From Gordius sp. MW1 (lineage: Eukaryota > Nematomorpha > Gordioida > Gordea > Gordiidae): a stretch of DNA of 64,000 nucleotides. The notes below the pieces were generated by a model that ran no database searches, was not told the origin of the DNA, and was given only the letters and a program-made list of their open reading frames with translations. Of the stretch, positions 1 to 11,939 are shown piece after piece (the stretch's first letter is position 1; each line of letters starts with the position of its first letter). Location of the stretch: the NCBI GenBank assembly GCA_964036665.1, contig OZ038530.1, positions 2,604,001 to 2,668,000 on the forward strand. Reading direction: 5' to 3'. The translations under genes and the position numbers were made by a program.

Positions 1-3000
1 TATTTTTTGGTCACTCATCAAAAATTATTAACTTTAAATCTCGATCGCATAGAGCTTATTTCACAAAAACTAGAGACACGTTTAAAAAGCGATATCCAAA
101 CAATCTAAACGCAATACGAAAATTTTAGCTTCTCTCAATCTAAAACGTCCAAAAATTCTTATCGAGATTCTAACAAGGACATAATGCTAAGAATATTTAC
201 TAACTTTTAAAGATTTTTTCAGCCCCCTTTCGAAAGAATATGAAAAAAAATATTTTTTTCGACCTCAAGATTTTTTCAAATTTTTTGTTCAACCTTATAT
301 CCTAATGAAAGTTTTCGATATCAGAGGTGGATTCCGTGAAAAAATTTTTTTTTGATCATCAAAAATTATTAACTTTAAATCTCGATCGCATAGAGCGTGT
401 TTCACAAAAACTAGAGACACGTTTAAAAAGCGATATTCAAACAATCTAAACGCAATACGAAAATTTTAGCTTCTCTCAATCTAAAACGTCCAAAAATTCT
501 TATCGAGATTCTAACAAGGACATAATGCTAAGAATATTTACTAACTTTTAAAGATTTTTTCAGCCCCCTTTCTAAAGAATATGAAAAAAAATATTTTTTT
601 TGACCTCAAGATTTTTTCAAATTTTTTGTTCAACCTTATATCCTAATGAAAATTTTCGATATCAGAGGTGGTTTCCGTGAAAAAATTTTTTTTGATCATC
701 AAAAATGATTAACTTTAAATCTCGATCGCATAGAGCTTGTTCCACAAAAACGAGACACGCTTAAAAAGCGATATTGAAACAATCTAAACGCAACACGGAA
801 ATTTTAACTTCTCTCAATCTAAAACTTTACCCCGTGCAAAAATTCTTATCGAGATTCTAACAAGGACATAATGCTAAGAATATTTACTAACTTTTAAAGA
901 TTTTTTCATCCCCCTTTGGAAAGAATATGAAAAAAAATATTTTTTCGACCTCAAAATTTTTCAACTTTTTTGTTCAACCTTATACCCCTCATGAAAATTT
1001 TCGATATCAGAGATGAATTCCGTGAAAAAATATTTTTTGGTCACTCATCAAAAATTATTAACTTTAAATCTCGATCGCATAGAGCTTGTTTCACAAAAAC
1101 TAGAGACACGTTTAAAAAGCGATATCCAAACAATCTAAACGCAATACGAAAATTTTAGCTTCTCTCAATCTAAAACGTCCAAAAATTCTTATCGAGATTC
1201 TAACAAGGACATAATGCTAAGAATATTTACTAACTTTTAAAGATTTTTTCAGCCCCCTTTCGAAAGAATATGAAAAAAAATATTTTTTTCGACCTCAAGA
1301 TTTTTTCAAATTTTTTGTTCAACCTTATATCCTAATGAAAATTTTCGATATCAGAGGTGGTTTCCGTGAAAAATTTTTTTTTTGATCATCAAAAATTATT
1401 AACTTTAAATCTCGATCGCATAGAGCTTCTTCCACAAAAACGAGACACGCTTAAAAAGCGATATTGAAACAATCTAAACGCAACACGGAAATTTTAACTT
1501 CTCTCAATCTAAAACTTCCCCCCGTGCAAAAATTCTTATCGAGATTCTAACAAGGACATAATGCTAAGAATATTTACTAACTTTTAAAGATTTTTTCATC
1601 CCCCTTTCGAAAGAATATGAAAAAAAATATTTTTTCGACCTCAAAATTTTTCAACTTTTTTGTTCAACCTTATACCCCTCATGAAAATTTTCGATATCAG
1701 AGATGAATTCCGTGAAAAAATATTTTTTGGTCACTCATCAAAAATTATTAACTTTAAATCTCGATCGCATAGAGCTTGTTTCACAAAAACTAGAGACACG
1801 TTTAAAAAGCGATATCCAAACAATCTAAACGCAATACGAAAATTTTAGCTTCTCTCAATCTAAAACGTCCAAAAATTCTTATCGAGATTCTAACAAGGAC
1901 ATAATGCTAAGAATATTTACTAACTTTTAAAGATTTTTTCAGCCCCCTTTCGAAAGAATATGAAAAAAAATATTTTTTTCGACCTCAAGATTTTTTCAAA
2001 TTTTTTGTTCAACCTTATATCCTAATGAAAATTTTCGATATCAGAGGTGGTTTCCGTGAAAAATTTTTTTTTTGATCATCAAAAATTATTAACTTTAAAT
2101 CTCGATCGCATAGAGCTTCTTCCACAAAAACGAGACACGCTTAAAAAGCGATATTGAAACAATCTAAACGCAACACGGAAATTTTAACTTCTCTCAATCT
2201 AAAACTTCCCCCCGTGCAAAAATTCTTATCGAGATTCTAACAAGGACATAATGCTAAGAATATTTACTAACTTTTAAAGATTTTTTCATCCCCCTTTCGA
2301 AAGAATATGAAAAAAAATATTTTTTTCGACCTCAAGATTTTTTCAAATTTTTTGTTCAACCTTATATCCTCATGAAAATTTTCGATATCAGAGATGAATT
2401 CCGTGAAAAAATATTTTTTGGTCACTCATCAAAAATTATTAACTTTAAATCTCGATCGCATAGAGCTTGTTTCACAAAAACCAAAGACACGCTTAAAAAG
2501 CGATATTGAAACAATCTAAACGCAACACGAAAATTTTAACTTCTCTCAATCTAAAACTTCCCCCCGTGCAAAAATTCTTATCGAGATTCTAACAAGGACA
2601 TAATGCTAAGAATATTTACTAACTTTTAAAGATTTTTTCAGCCCCCTTTCGAAAGAATATGAAAAAAAATATTTTTTTCGACCTCAAGATTTTTTCAACT
2701 TTTTTGTTCAACCTTATATCCTAATGAAAATTTTCGATATCAGAGGTGGATTCCGTGAAAAATTTCTTTTGATCATCAAAAATTATTAACTTTAAATCTC
2801 GATCGCATAGAGCGTTTTCACAAAAACTAGAGACACGTTTAAAAAGCGATATTGAAATAATCTAAACGCAATACGAAAATTTTAGCTTTTCTCAATCTAA
2901 AACGTCCAAAAATTGTTACCAAGATTCTAACAAGGACATAATGCTAAGAATATTTACTAACTTTTAAAGATTTTTTCAGCCCCCTTTTAAAAGAATATGA

Positions 3001-6000
3001 AAAAAAATATTTTTTTCGACCTCAAAATTTTTTCAACTTTTTTGTTCAACCTTATACCCCTCATGAAAATTTTCGATATCAGAGATGAATTCCGTGAAAA
3101 AATATTTTTTTGGTCACTCATCAAAAATTATTACCTTTAAATCTCTATCGCATAGAGCTTGTTTCACAAAAACTAGAGACACGCTTAAAAAGCGATATTG
3201 AAACAATCTAAACGCAACACGAAAATTTTACCTTCTCTCAATCTAAAACTTCCCCCCGTGAAAAAATTCTTATCGAGATTCTAACAAGGACATAATGCTA
3301 AGAATATTTACTAACTTTTAAAGATTTTTTTAGCCACCTTTACAAAGAATATGAAAAAAAAATATTTTTTCGACCTCAAAATTTTTCAACTTTTTTGTTC
3401 AACCTTATACCCCTCATGAAAATTTTCGATATCAGAGATGAATTCCGTGAAAAAATATTTTTTGGTCACTCATCAAAATTTATTAACTTTAAATCTCGAT
3501 CGCATAGAGCTTGTTTCACAAAAACTAGAGACACGTTTAAAAAGCGATATCCAAACAATCTAAACGCAATACGAAAATTTTAGCTTCTCTCAATCTAAAA
3601 CGTCCAAAAATTCTTATCGAGATTCTAACAAGGACATAATGCTAAGAATATTTACTAACTTTTAAAGATTTTTTCAGCCCCCTTTCGAAATAATATGAAA
3701 AAAAATATTTTTTTCGACCTCAAGATTTTTTCAAATTTTTTGTTCAACCTTATATCCTAATGAAAGTTTTCGATATCAGAGGTGGATTCCGTGAAAAAAA
3801 TTTTTTTTGATCATCAAAAATTATTAACTTTAAATCTCGATCGCATAGAGCGTGTTTCACAAAAACTAGAGACACGTTTAAAAAGCGATATTCAAACAAT
3901 CTAAACGCAATACGAAAATTTTAGCTTCTCTCAATCTAAAACGTCCAAAAATTCTTATCGAGATTCTAACAAGGACATAATGCTAAGAATATTTACTAAC
4001 TTTTAAAGATTTTTTCAGCCCCCTTTCTAAAGAATATGAAAAAAAATATATTTTTCGACCTCAAGATTTTTTCAAATCTTTTGTTCAACCTTATATCCTC
4101 ATGAAAATTTTCGATATCAGAGGTGGATTCCGTGAAAACATTTTTTTTTGATCATCAAAGATTATTAACTTTAAATCTCGATCGCATAGAGCGTGTTTCA
4201 CAAAAACAAGAGACACGTTTAAAAAGCGATATTGAAATAATCTAAACGCAATACGAAAATTTTAGCTTTTCTCAATCTAAAACGTCCAAAAATTGTTACC
4301 AAGATTCTAACAAGTACATAATGCTAAGAATATTTACTAACCTGTAAAGATTTTTTCAGCCCCCTTTCAAAAGAATATGAAAAAAAATATTTTTTTCGAC
4401 CTCAAGATTTTTTCAAATTTTTTGTTCAACCTTATATCCTAATGAAAATTTTCGATATCAGAGGTGGTTTCCGTGAAAAATTTTTTTTTTGATCATCAAA
4501 AATTATTAACTTTAAATCTCGATCGCATAGAGCTTTTTCACACAAACTAGAGATAGGCCTAAAAAGCGATATTGAAACAATCTTAACGCAACACGAAAAT
4601 TTTAATTTCTCTCAATCTAAAACTTCCCCCCGTGCAAAAATTCTTATCGAGATTCTAACAAGGACATAATGCTAAGAATATTTACTAACTTTTAAAGATT
4701 TTTTTAGCCACCTTTCGAAAGAATATGAAAAAAAATATTTTTTTTGACCTCAAGATTTTTTCAAATTTTTTGTTCAACCTTATACCCCTCATGAAAATTT
4801 TCGATATCAGAGATGAATTCCGTGAAAAAATATTTTTTTGGTCACTCATCAAAAATTATTACCTTTAAATCTCTATCGCATAGAGCTTGTTTCACAAAAA
4901 CTAGAGACAAGCTTAAAAAGCGATATTGAAACAATCTAAACGAAACACGAAAATTTTAACTTCTCTCAATCTAAAACATCCCCCCGTGAAAAAATTCTTA
5001 TCGAGATTCTAAAAAGGACATAATGCTAAGAATATTTACTAACTTTTAAAGATTTTTTTAGCCACCTTTACAAAGAATATGGAAAAAAAATATTTTTTCG
5101 ACCTCAAAATTTTTCAACTTTTTTGTTCAACCTTATACCCCTCATGAAAATTTTCGATATCAGAGATGAATTCCGTGAAAAAATATTTTTTTGTCACTCA
5201 TCAAAAATTATTAACTTTAAATCTCGATCGCATAGAGCTTGTTTCACAAAAACTAGAGACACGTTTAAAAAGCGATATCCAAACAATCTAAACGCAATAC
5301 GAAAATTTTAGCTTCTCTCAATCTAAAACGTCCAAAAATTCTTATCGAGATTCTAACAAGGACATAATGCTAAGAATATTTACTAACTTTTAAAGATTTT
5401 TTCAGCCCCCTTTCGAAAGAATATGAAAAAAAATATTTTTTTCGACCTCAAGATTTTTTCAAATTTTTTGTTCAACCTTATATCCTAATGAAAATTTTCG
5501 ATATCAGAGGTGGTTTCCGTGAAAAAATTTTTTTTTGATCATCAAAAATTATTAACTTTAAATCTCGATCGCATAGAGCTTCTTCCACAAAAACGAGACA
5601 CGCTTAAAAAGCGATATTGAAACAATCTAAACGCAACACGGAAATTTTAACTTCTCTCAATCTAAAACTTCCCCCCGTGCAAAAATTCTTATCGAGATTC
5701 TAACAAGGACATAATGCTAAGAATATTTACTAACTTTTAAAGATTTTTTCATCCCCCTTTCGAAAGAATATGAAAAAAAATATTTTTTTCGACCTCAAGA
5801 TTTTTTCAAATTTTTTGTTCAACCTTATATCCTCATGAAAATTTTCGATATCAGAGATGAATTCCGTGAAAAAATATTTTTTGGTCACTCATCAAAAATT
5901 ATTAACTTTAAAACTCGATCGCATAGAGCTTGTTTCACAAAAACCAGAGACACGCTTAAAAAGCGATATTGAAACAATCTAAACGAAACACGAAAATTTT

Positions 6001-6198
6001 AACTTCTCTCAATCTAAAACATCCCCCCGTGAAAAAATTCTTATCGAGATTCTAAAAAGGACATAATGCTAAGAATATTTACTAACTTTTAAAGATTTTT
6101 TTAGCCACCTTTACAAAGAATATGAAAAAAAAATATTTTTCCGACCTCAAAATTTTTCAACTTTTTTGTTCAACCTTATACCCCTCATGAAAATTTTC
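1..6198 (+). repeat. Heterogeneous, d-rich segment
   Basis: Type d units (AGATGAATTCC, GGTCACTCATC) start at 1003, 1693, 2384, 3075, 3428, 4803, 5156 and 5847, plus a partial one at the window start. They alternate with a-like and b-like units. Two units (2736 and 4113) share the rare variant GTTACCAAG in place of CTTATCGAG. Spacings vary more here (339-353 bp) than in the homogenised blocks further right, and no large perfect higher-order repeat is apparent. This looks like an older or less homogenised part of the array. Confidence 0.75.
1003..2383 (+). repeat. Two copies of a 690-bp d-b dimer
   Basis: Units at 1003 (d, 344 bp) and 1347 (b, 346 bp) are followed by a matching d-b pair at 1693 and 2037. 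The two copies share the variants GATATCCAAACAATC in the d unit and AGCTTCTTCCAC in the b unit. The tail of the second b unit diverges slightly. A related d-b pair recurs at 5156-5846. Confidence 0.8.
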
Positions 6199-6536
6199 GA
6201 TATCAGAGGTGGTTTCCGTGAAAAAAATTTTTTTTGATCATCAAAAATTATTAACTTTAAATCTCGATCGCATAGAGCTTGTTCCACAAAAACGAGACAC
6301 GCTTAAAAAGCGATATTGAAACAATCTAAACGCAATACGAAAATTTTAGCTTCTCTCAATCTAAAACGTCCAAAAATTCTTATCGAGATTCTAACAAGGA
6401 CATAATGCTAAGAATATTTACTAACTTTTAAAGATTATTTCAGCCCCCTTTCGAAAGAATATGAAAAAAAATATTTTTTCGACCTCAAGATTTTTTCAAA
6501 TTTTTTGTTCAACCTTATATCCTCATGAAAATTTTC

Positions 6537-8571
6537 GATATCAGAGGTGGATTCCGTGAAAAAAATTTTTTTTTGATCATCAAAAATTATTAACTTTAAA
6601 TCTCGATCGCATAGAGCTTGTTTCACAAAAACCAGAGACACGCTTAAAAAGCGATATTGAAACAATCTAAACGCAATACGAAAATTTTAGCTTCTCTCAA
6701 TCTAAAACGTCCAAAAATTCTTATCGAGATTCTAACAAGGACATAATGCTAAGAATATTTACTAACTTTTAAAGATTTTTTCAGCCCCCTTTCGAAAGAA
6801 TATGAAAAAAAATATTTTTTTCGACCTCAAGATTTTTTCAAATTTTTTGTTCAACCTTATATCCTAATGAAAATTTTCGATATCAGAGGTGGTTTCCGTG
6901 AAAAAATTTTTTTTTGATCATCAAAAATTATTAACTTTAAATCTCGATCGCATAGAGCTTGTTCCACAAAAACGAGACACGCTTAAAAAGCGATATTGAA
7001 ACAATCTAAACGCAACACGGAAATTTTAACTTCTCTCAATCTAAAACTTCCCCCCGTGCAAAAATTCTTATCGAGATTCTAACAAGGACATAATGCTAAG
7101 AATATTTACTAACATTTAAAGATTTTTTCATCCCCCTTTCAAAAGAATATGAAAAAAAAATTTTTTTTCGACCTCAAGATTTTTTCAAATTTTTTGTTCA
7201 ACCTTATATCCTCATGAAAATTTTCGATATCAGAGGTGGATTCCGAAAAAAAAATTTTTTTGATCATCAAAAATTATTAACTTTAAATGTCGATCGCATA
7301 GAGCGTGTTTACTAGAGACACGTTTAAAAAGCGATATTCAAACAATCTAAACGCAATACGAAAATTTTAGCTTCTCTCAATCTAAAACGTCCAAAAATTC
7401 TTATCGAGATTCTAACAAGGACATAATGCTAAGAATATTTACTAACTTTTCAAGATTTTTTCAGCCCCCTTTCGAAAGAATATGAAAAAAAATATTTTTT
7501 TCGACCTCAAGATTTTTTCAAATTTTTTGTTCAACCTTATATCCTAATGAAAATTTTCGATATCAGAGGTGGTTTCCGTGAAAAAATTTTTTTTTGATCA
7601 TCAAAAATTATTAACTTTAAATCTCGATCGCATGGAGCTTGTTCCACAAAAACGAGACACGCTTAAAAAGCGATATTGAAACAATCTAAACGCAACACGG
7701 AAATTTTAACTTCTCTCAATCTAAAACTTCCCCCCGTGCAAAAATACTTATCGAGATTCTAACAAGGACATAATGCTAAGAATATTTACTAACTTTTAAA
7801 GATTTTTTCATCCCCCTTTCGATAGAATATGAAAAAAAATATTTTTTTCGACCTCAAGATTTTTTCAAATTTTTTGTTCAACCTTATATCCTAATGAAAG
7901 TTTTCGATATCAGAGGTGGATTCCGTGAAAAAAATTTTTTTTGATCATCAAAAATTATTAACTTTAAATCTCGATCGCATAGAGCGTGTTTCACAAAAAC
8001 TAGAGACACATTTAAAAAGCGATATTGAAACAATCTAAACGCAACACGAAAATTTTAACATCCCTCAATCTAAAACTTCCCCCCGTGCAAAAATTATTAG
8101 CGAGATTCTAACAAGGACATAATGCTAAGAATATTTACTAACTTTTAAAGATTTTTTCAGCCCCCTTTCGAAAGAATATGAAAAAAAATATTTTTTTCGA
8201 CCTCAAGATTTTTTCAAATTTTTTGATCCTCATGAAAACTTTCGATATCAGAGGTGGATTGCGTGAAAAAATTTTTTTTTGATCATCAAAAATTATTAAC
8301 TTTAAATCTCGATCGCATAGAGCTTGTTTCACATAAACTAGAGACAGGCCTAAAAAGCGATATTGAAACAATCTTAACGCAACACGAAAATTTTAATTTC
8401 TCTCAATCTAAAACTTCCCCCCGTGCAAAAATTCTTATCGAGATTCTAACAAGGACATAATGCTAAGAATATTTACTACACCTTTCGAAAGAATATGGAA
8501 AAAAATATTTTTTTCGACCTCAAGATTTTTTCAAATTTTTTGTTCAACCTTATATCCTCATGAAAATTTTC
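6537..8571 (+). repeat. Six-unit mobile block, copy 1 (a*-b-333-b-e-c)
   Basis: Units start at 6537, 6879, 7226, 7559, 7906 and 8244. The block is marked by a 333-bp unit at 7226 (GTCGATCGC, GTGTTTACTAG, GTG missing before the A-run), a b unit with CATGGAGC, an e unit with GAAAGTTTTCG and AACATCCC, and a c unit that follows the 11-bp deletion (TTTTGATCCTCATG). The last unit is short (328 bp) because 21 bp are missing at 8478/8479 compared with the copy at 15006. The same order recurs near 13.3, 17.7, 43.4 and 54.5 kb. Confidence 0.8.
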
Positions 8572-9593
8572 GATATCAGAGGTGGATTCCGTGAAAAAAT
8601 TTTTTTTTGATCATCAAAAATTATTAACTTTAAATCTCGATCGCATAGAGCGTGTTTCACAAAAACTAGAGACACGTTTAAAAAGCGATATTCATACAAT
8701 CTAAACGCAATACGAAAATTTTAGCTTCTCTCAATCTAAAACGTCCAAAAATTCTTATCGAGATTCTAACAAGGACATAATGCTAAGAATATTTACTAAC
8801 TTTTAAAGATTTTTTCAGCCCCCTTTCGAAAGAATATGAAAAAAAATATTTTTTTCGACCTCAAGATTTTTTCAAATTTTTTGTTCAACCTTATATCCTA
8901 ATGAAAATTTTCGATATCAGAGGTGGTTTCCGTGAAAATTTTTTTTTTTGATCATCAAAAATTATTAACTTCAAATCTCGATCGCATAGAGCGTGTTTCA
9001 CAAAAACTAGAGACACGTTTAAAAAGCGATATTCAAACAATCTAAACGCAATACGAAAATTTTAGCTTCTCTCAATCTAAAACGTCCAAAAATTCTTATC
9101 GAGATTCTAACAAGGACATAATGCTAAGAATATTTACTAACTTTTAAAGATTTTTTCAGCCCCCTTTCGAAAGAATATGAAAAAAAATATTTTTTTCCAC
9201 CTCAAGATTTTTTCAAATTTTTTGTTCAACCTTATATCCTCATGAAAATTTTCGATATCAGAGGTGGATTCCGTGAAAAAAAATTTTTTTGATCATCAAA
9301 AATTATTAACTTTAAATCTCGATCGCATAGAGCGTGTTTCACAAAAACTAGAGACACGTTTAAAAAGCGATATTCAAACAATCTAAACGCAATACGAAAA
9401 TTTTAGCTTCTCTCAATCTAAAACGTCCAAAAATTCTTATCGAGATTCTAACAAGGACATAATGCTAAGAATATTTACTAACTTTTAAAGATTATTTCAG
9501 CCCCCTTTCGAAAGAATATGAAAAAAAATATTTTTTCGACCTCAAGATTTTTTCAAATTTTTTGTTCAACCTTATATCCTAATAAAAATTTTC
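8572..9593 (+). repeat. Run of three a units
   Basis: Units at 8572, 8913 and 9254 are all type a (GCGTGTTTCAC, ACGTCC, CAGCCCCC) and 340-341 bp long. The first carries ATTCATACAATC, the second GGTTTCC with TTCAAATCTCG, and the third follows CCACCTCAAG. The same three subtypes reappear in this order at several places further right (for example 47217-48240), so they are stable subtypes rather than random variants. Confidence 0.75.
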
Positions 9594-11256
9594 GATATCA
9601 GAGGTGGTTTCAGTGAAAAAAATTTTTTTTGATCATCAAAAATTATTAACTTTAAATCTCGATCGCAGCTTGTTCCACAAAAACGAGACACGCTTAAAAA
9701 GCGATATTGAAACAATCTAAACGCAACACGGAAATTTTAACTTCTCTCAATCTAAAACTTCCCCCCGTGCAAAAATTCTTATCGAGATTCTAACAAGGAC
9801 ATAATGCTAAGAATATTTACTAACTTTTAAAGATTTTTTCATCCCCCTTTCAAAAGAATATGAAAAAAAAATTTTTTTTCGACCTCAAGATTTTTTCAAA
9901 TTTTTTGTTCAACCTTATATCCTCATGAAAATTTTCGATATCAGAGGTGGATTCCGTAAAAAATTTTTTTTTGATCATCAAAAATTATTAACTTTAAATG
10001 TCGATCGCATAGAGCGTGTTTACTAGAGACACGTTTAAAAAGCGATATTCAAACAATATAAACGCAATACAAAAATTTTAGCTTCTCTCAATCTAAAACG
10101 TCCAACTAACTTATAAAGATTATTTTAGCCACCTTTACAAAGAATATGAAAAAAAAATATTTTTTCGACCTCAAAATTTTTTCAACTTTTTTGTTATACC
10201 CCTCATGAAAATTTTCGATATCAGAGATGAATTCCGTGAAAAAATATTTTTTGGTCACTCATCAAAAATTATTAACTTTAAATCTCGATCGCATAGAGCT
10301 TGTTTCACAAAAACTAGAGACAGGCCTAAAAAGCGATATTGAAACAATCTTAACGCAACACGAAAATTTTAATTTCTTGACAATCTAAAACTTCCCCCCG
10401 TGCAAAAATTCTTATCGAGATTCTAACAACATAATGCTAAGAATATTTACTAACTTTTAAAGATTTTTTTAGCCACCTTTCGAAAGAATATGAAAAAAAA
10501 TATTTTTTTCGACCTCAAGATTTTTTCAAATTTTTTGTTCAACCTTATATCCTCATAAAAATTTTCGATATCAGAGGTGGATTCCGTGAAAAAATTTTTT
10601 TTTGATCATCAAAAATTATTAACTTTAAATCTCGATCGCATAGAGCTTGTTTCACACAAACTAGAGACAGGCCTAAAAAGCGATATTGAAACAATCTTAA
10701 CGCAACACGAAAATTTTAATTTCTCTCAATCTAAAACTTCCCCCCGTGCAAAAATTCTTATCGAGATTCTAACAAGGACATAATGCTAAGAATATTTACT
10801 AACTTTTAAAGATTTTTTTAGCCACCTTTCGAAAGAATATGAAAAAAAATATTTTTTTCGACCTCAAGATTTTTTCAAATTTTTTGTTCAACCTTATATC
10901 CTAATGAAAATTTTCGATATCAGAGGTGGATTCCGTGAAAAAAAAATTTTTTGATCATCAAAAATTATTAACTTTAAATCTCGATCGCATAGAGCTTGTT
11001 TCACACAAACTAGAGACAGGCCTAAAAAGCGATATTCAAACAATCTAAACGCAATACGAAAATTTTAGCTTCTCTCAATCTAAAACGTCCAAAAATTCTT
11101 ATCGAGATTCTAACAAGGACATAATGCTAAGAATATTTACTAACTTTTAAAGATTTTTTCAGCCCCCTTTCAAAAGAATCTGAAAAAAAATATTTTTTTC
11201 GACCTCAAGATTTTTTCAAATTTTTTGTTCAACCTTATATCCTCATGAAAATTTTC
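9594..11256 (+). repeat. Damaged mixed segment with internal deletions
   Basis: The b unit at 9594 lost 5 bp in CATAGAGC. The 333-type unit at 9937 is cut to 280 bp: about 47 bp are missing near 10104 (TCCA joined to ACTAAC) and 8 bp near 10195 (TTGTTATACC). Then come a d unit (10217), a c unit (10567) and a chimeric c/a unit (10916). It looks like a degraded relative of the b-333 pair seen at 6879-7558. Confidence 0.7.
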
Positions 11257-11939
11257 GATATCAGAGGTGGATTCCGTGAAAAAATTTTTTTTTTGATTAT
11301 CAAAAATTATTAACTTTAAATCTCGATCGCATAGAGCGTGTTTCACAAAAACTAGAGACACACTTAAAAAGCGATATTGAAACAATCTAAACGCAATACG
11401 AAAATTTTAGCATCTCTCAATCTAAAACGTCCAAAAATTCTTATCGAGATTCTAACAAGGACATAATGCTAAGAATATTTACTAACTTTTAAAGATTTTT
11501 TCAGCCCCCTTTCAAAAGAATCTGAAAAAAAATATTTTTTTCGACCTCAAGATTTTTTCAAATTTTTTGTTCAACCTTATATCCTCATGAAAATTTTCGA
11601 TATCAGAGGTGGATTCCGTGAAAAAATTTTTTTTTTGATTATCAAAAATTATTAACTTTAAATCTCGATCGCATAGAGCGTGTTTCACAAAAACTAGAGA
11701 CACACTTAAAAAGCGATATTGAAACAATCTAAACGCAATACGAAAATTTTAGCATCTCTCAATCTAAAAAGTCCAAAAATTCTTATCGAGATTCTAACAA
11801 GGACATAATGCTAAGAATATTTACTAACTTTTAAAGATTATTTCAGCCCCCTTTCGAAAGAATATGAAAAAAAATATTTTTTCGACCTCAAGATTTTTTC
11901 AAATTTTTTGTTCAACCTTATATCCTAATGAAAATTTTC
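11257..11939 (+). repeat. Adjacent duplicate units with the GATTATC variant
   Basis: Units at 11257 (342 bp) and 11599 (341 bp) are nearly identical, sharing TTTTGATTATCAAAA, GACACACTT and GCATCTCTC. The second also has AAAAAGTCC where the first keeps AAAACGTCC. The pair looks like a single-unit tandem duplication just upstream of the large 13-unit repeat. Confidence 0.75.

Noticed and set aside
6435..6665. Bacterial AT-rich genome as the source
   Set aside because: More than 60 kb without a credible gene, a layered satellite structure and multi-unit higher-order repeats do not fit a bacterial chromosome; a eukaryotic heterochromatic array fits far better.
8254..8460. Open frames of 62-93 codons on the plus strand in many units
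   Set aside because: They recur only because the unit recurs. Most begin at GTG rather than ATG, their upstream part depends on the length of an unstable A/T tract, a and b units contain in-frame stops, and most type differences alter amino acids. No domain or known family is recognisable.
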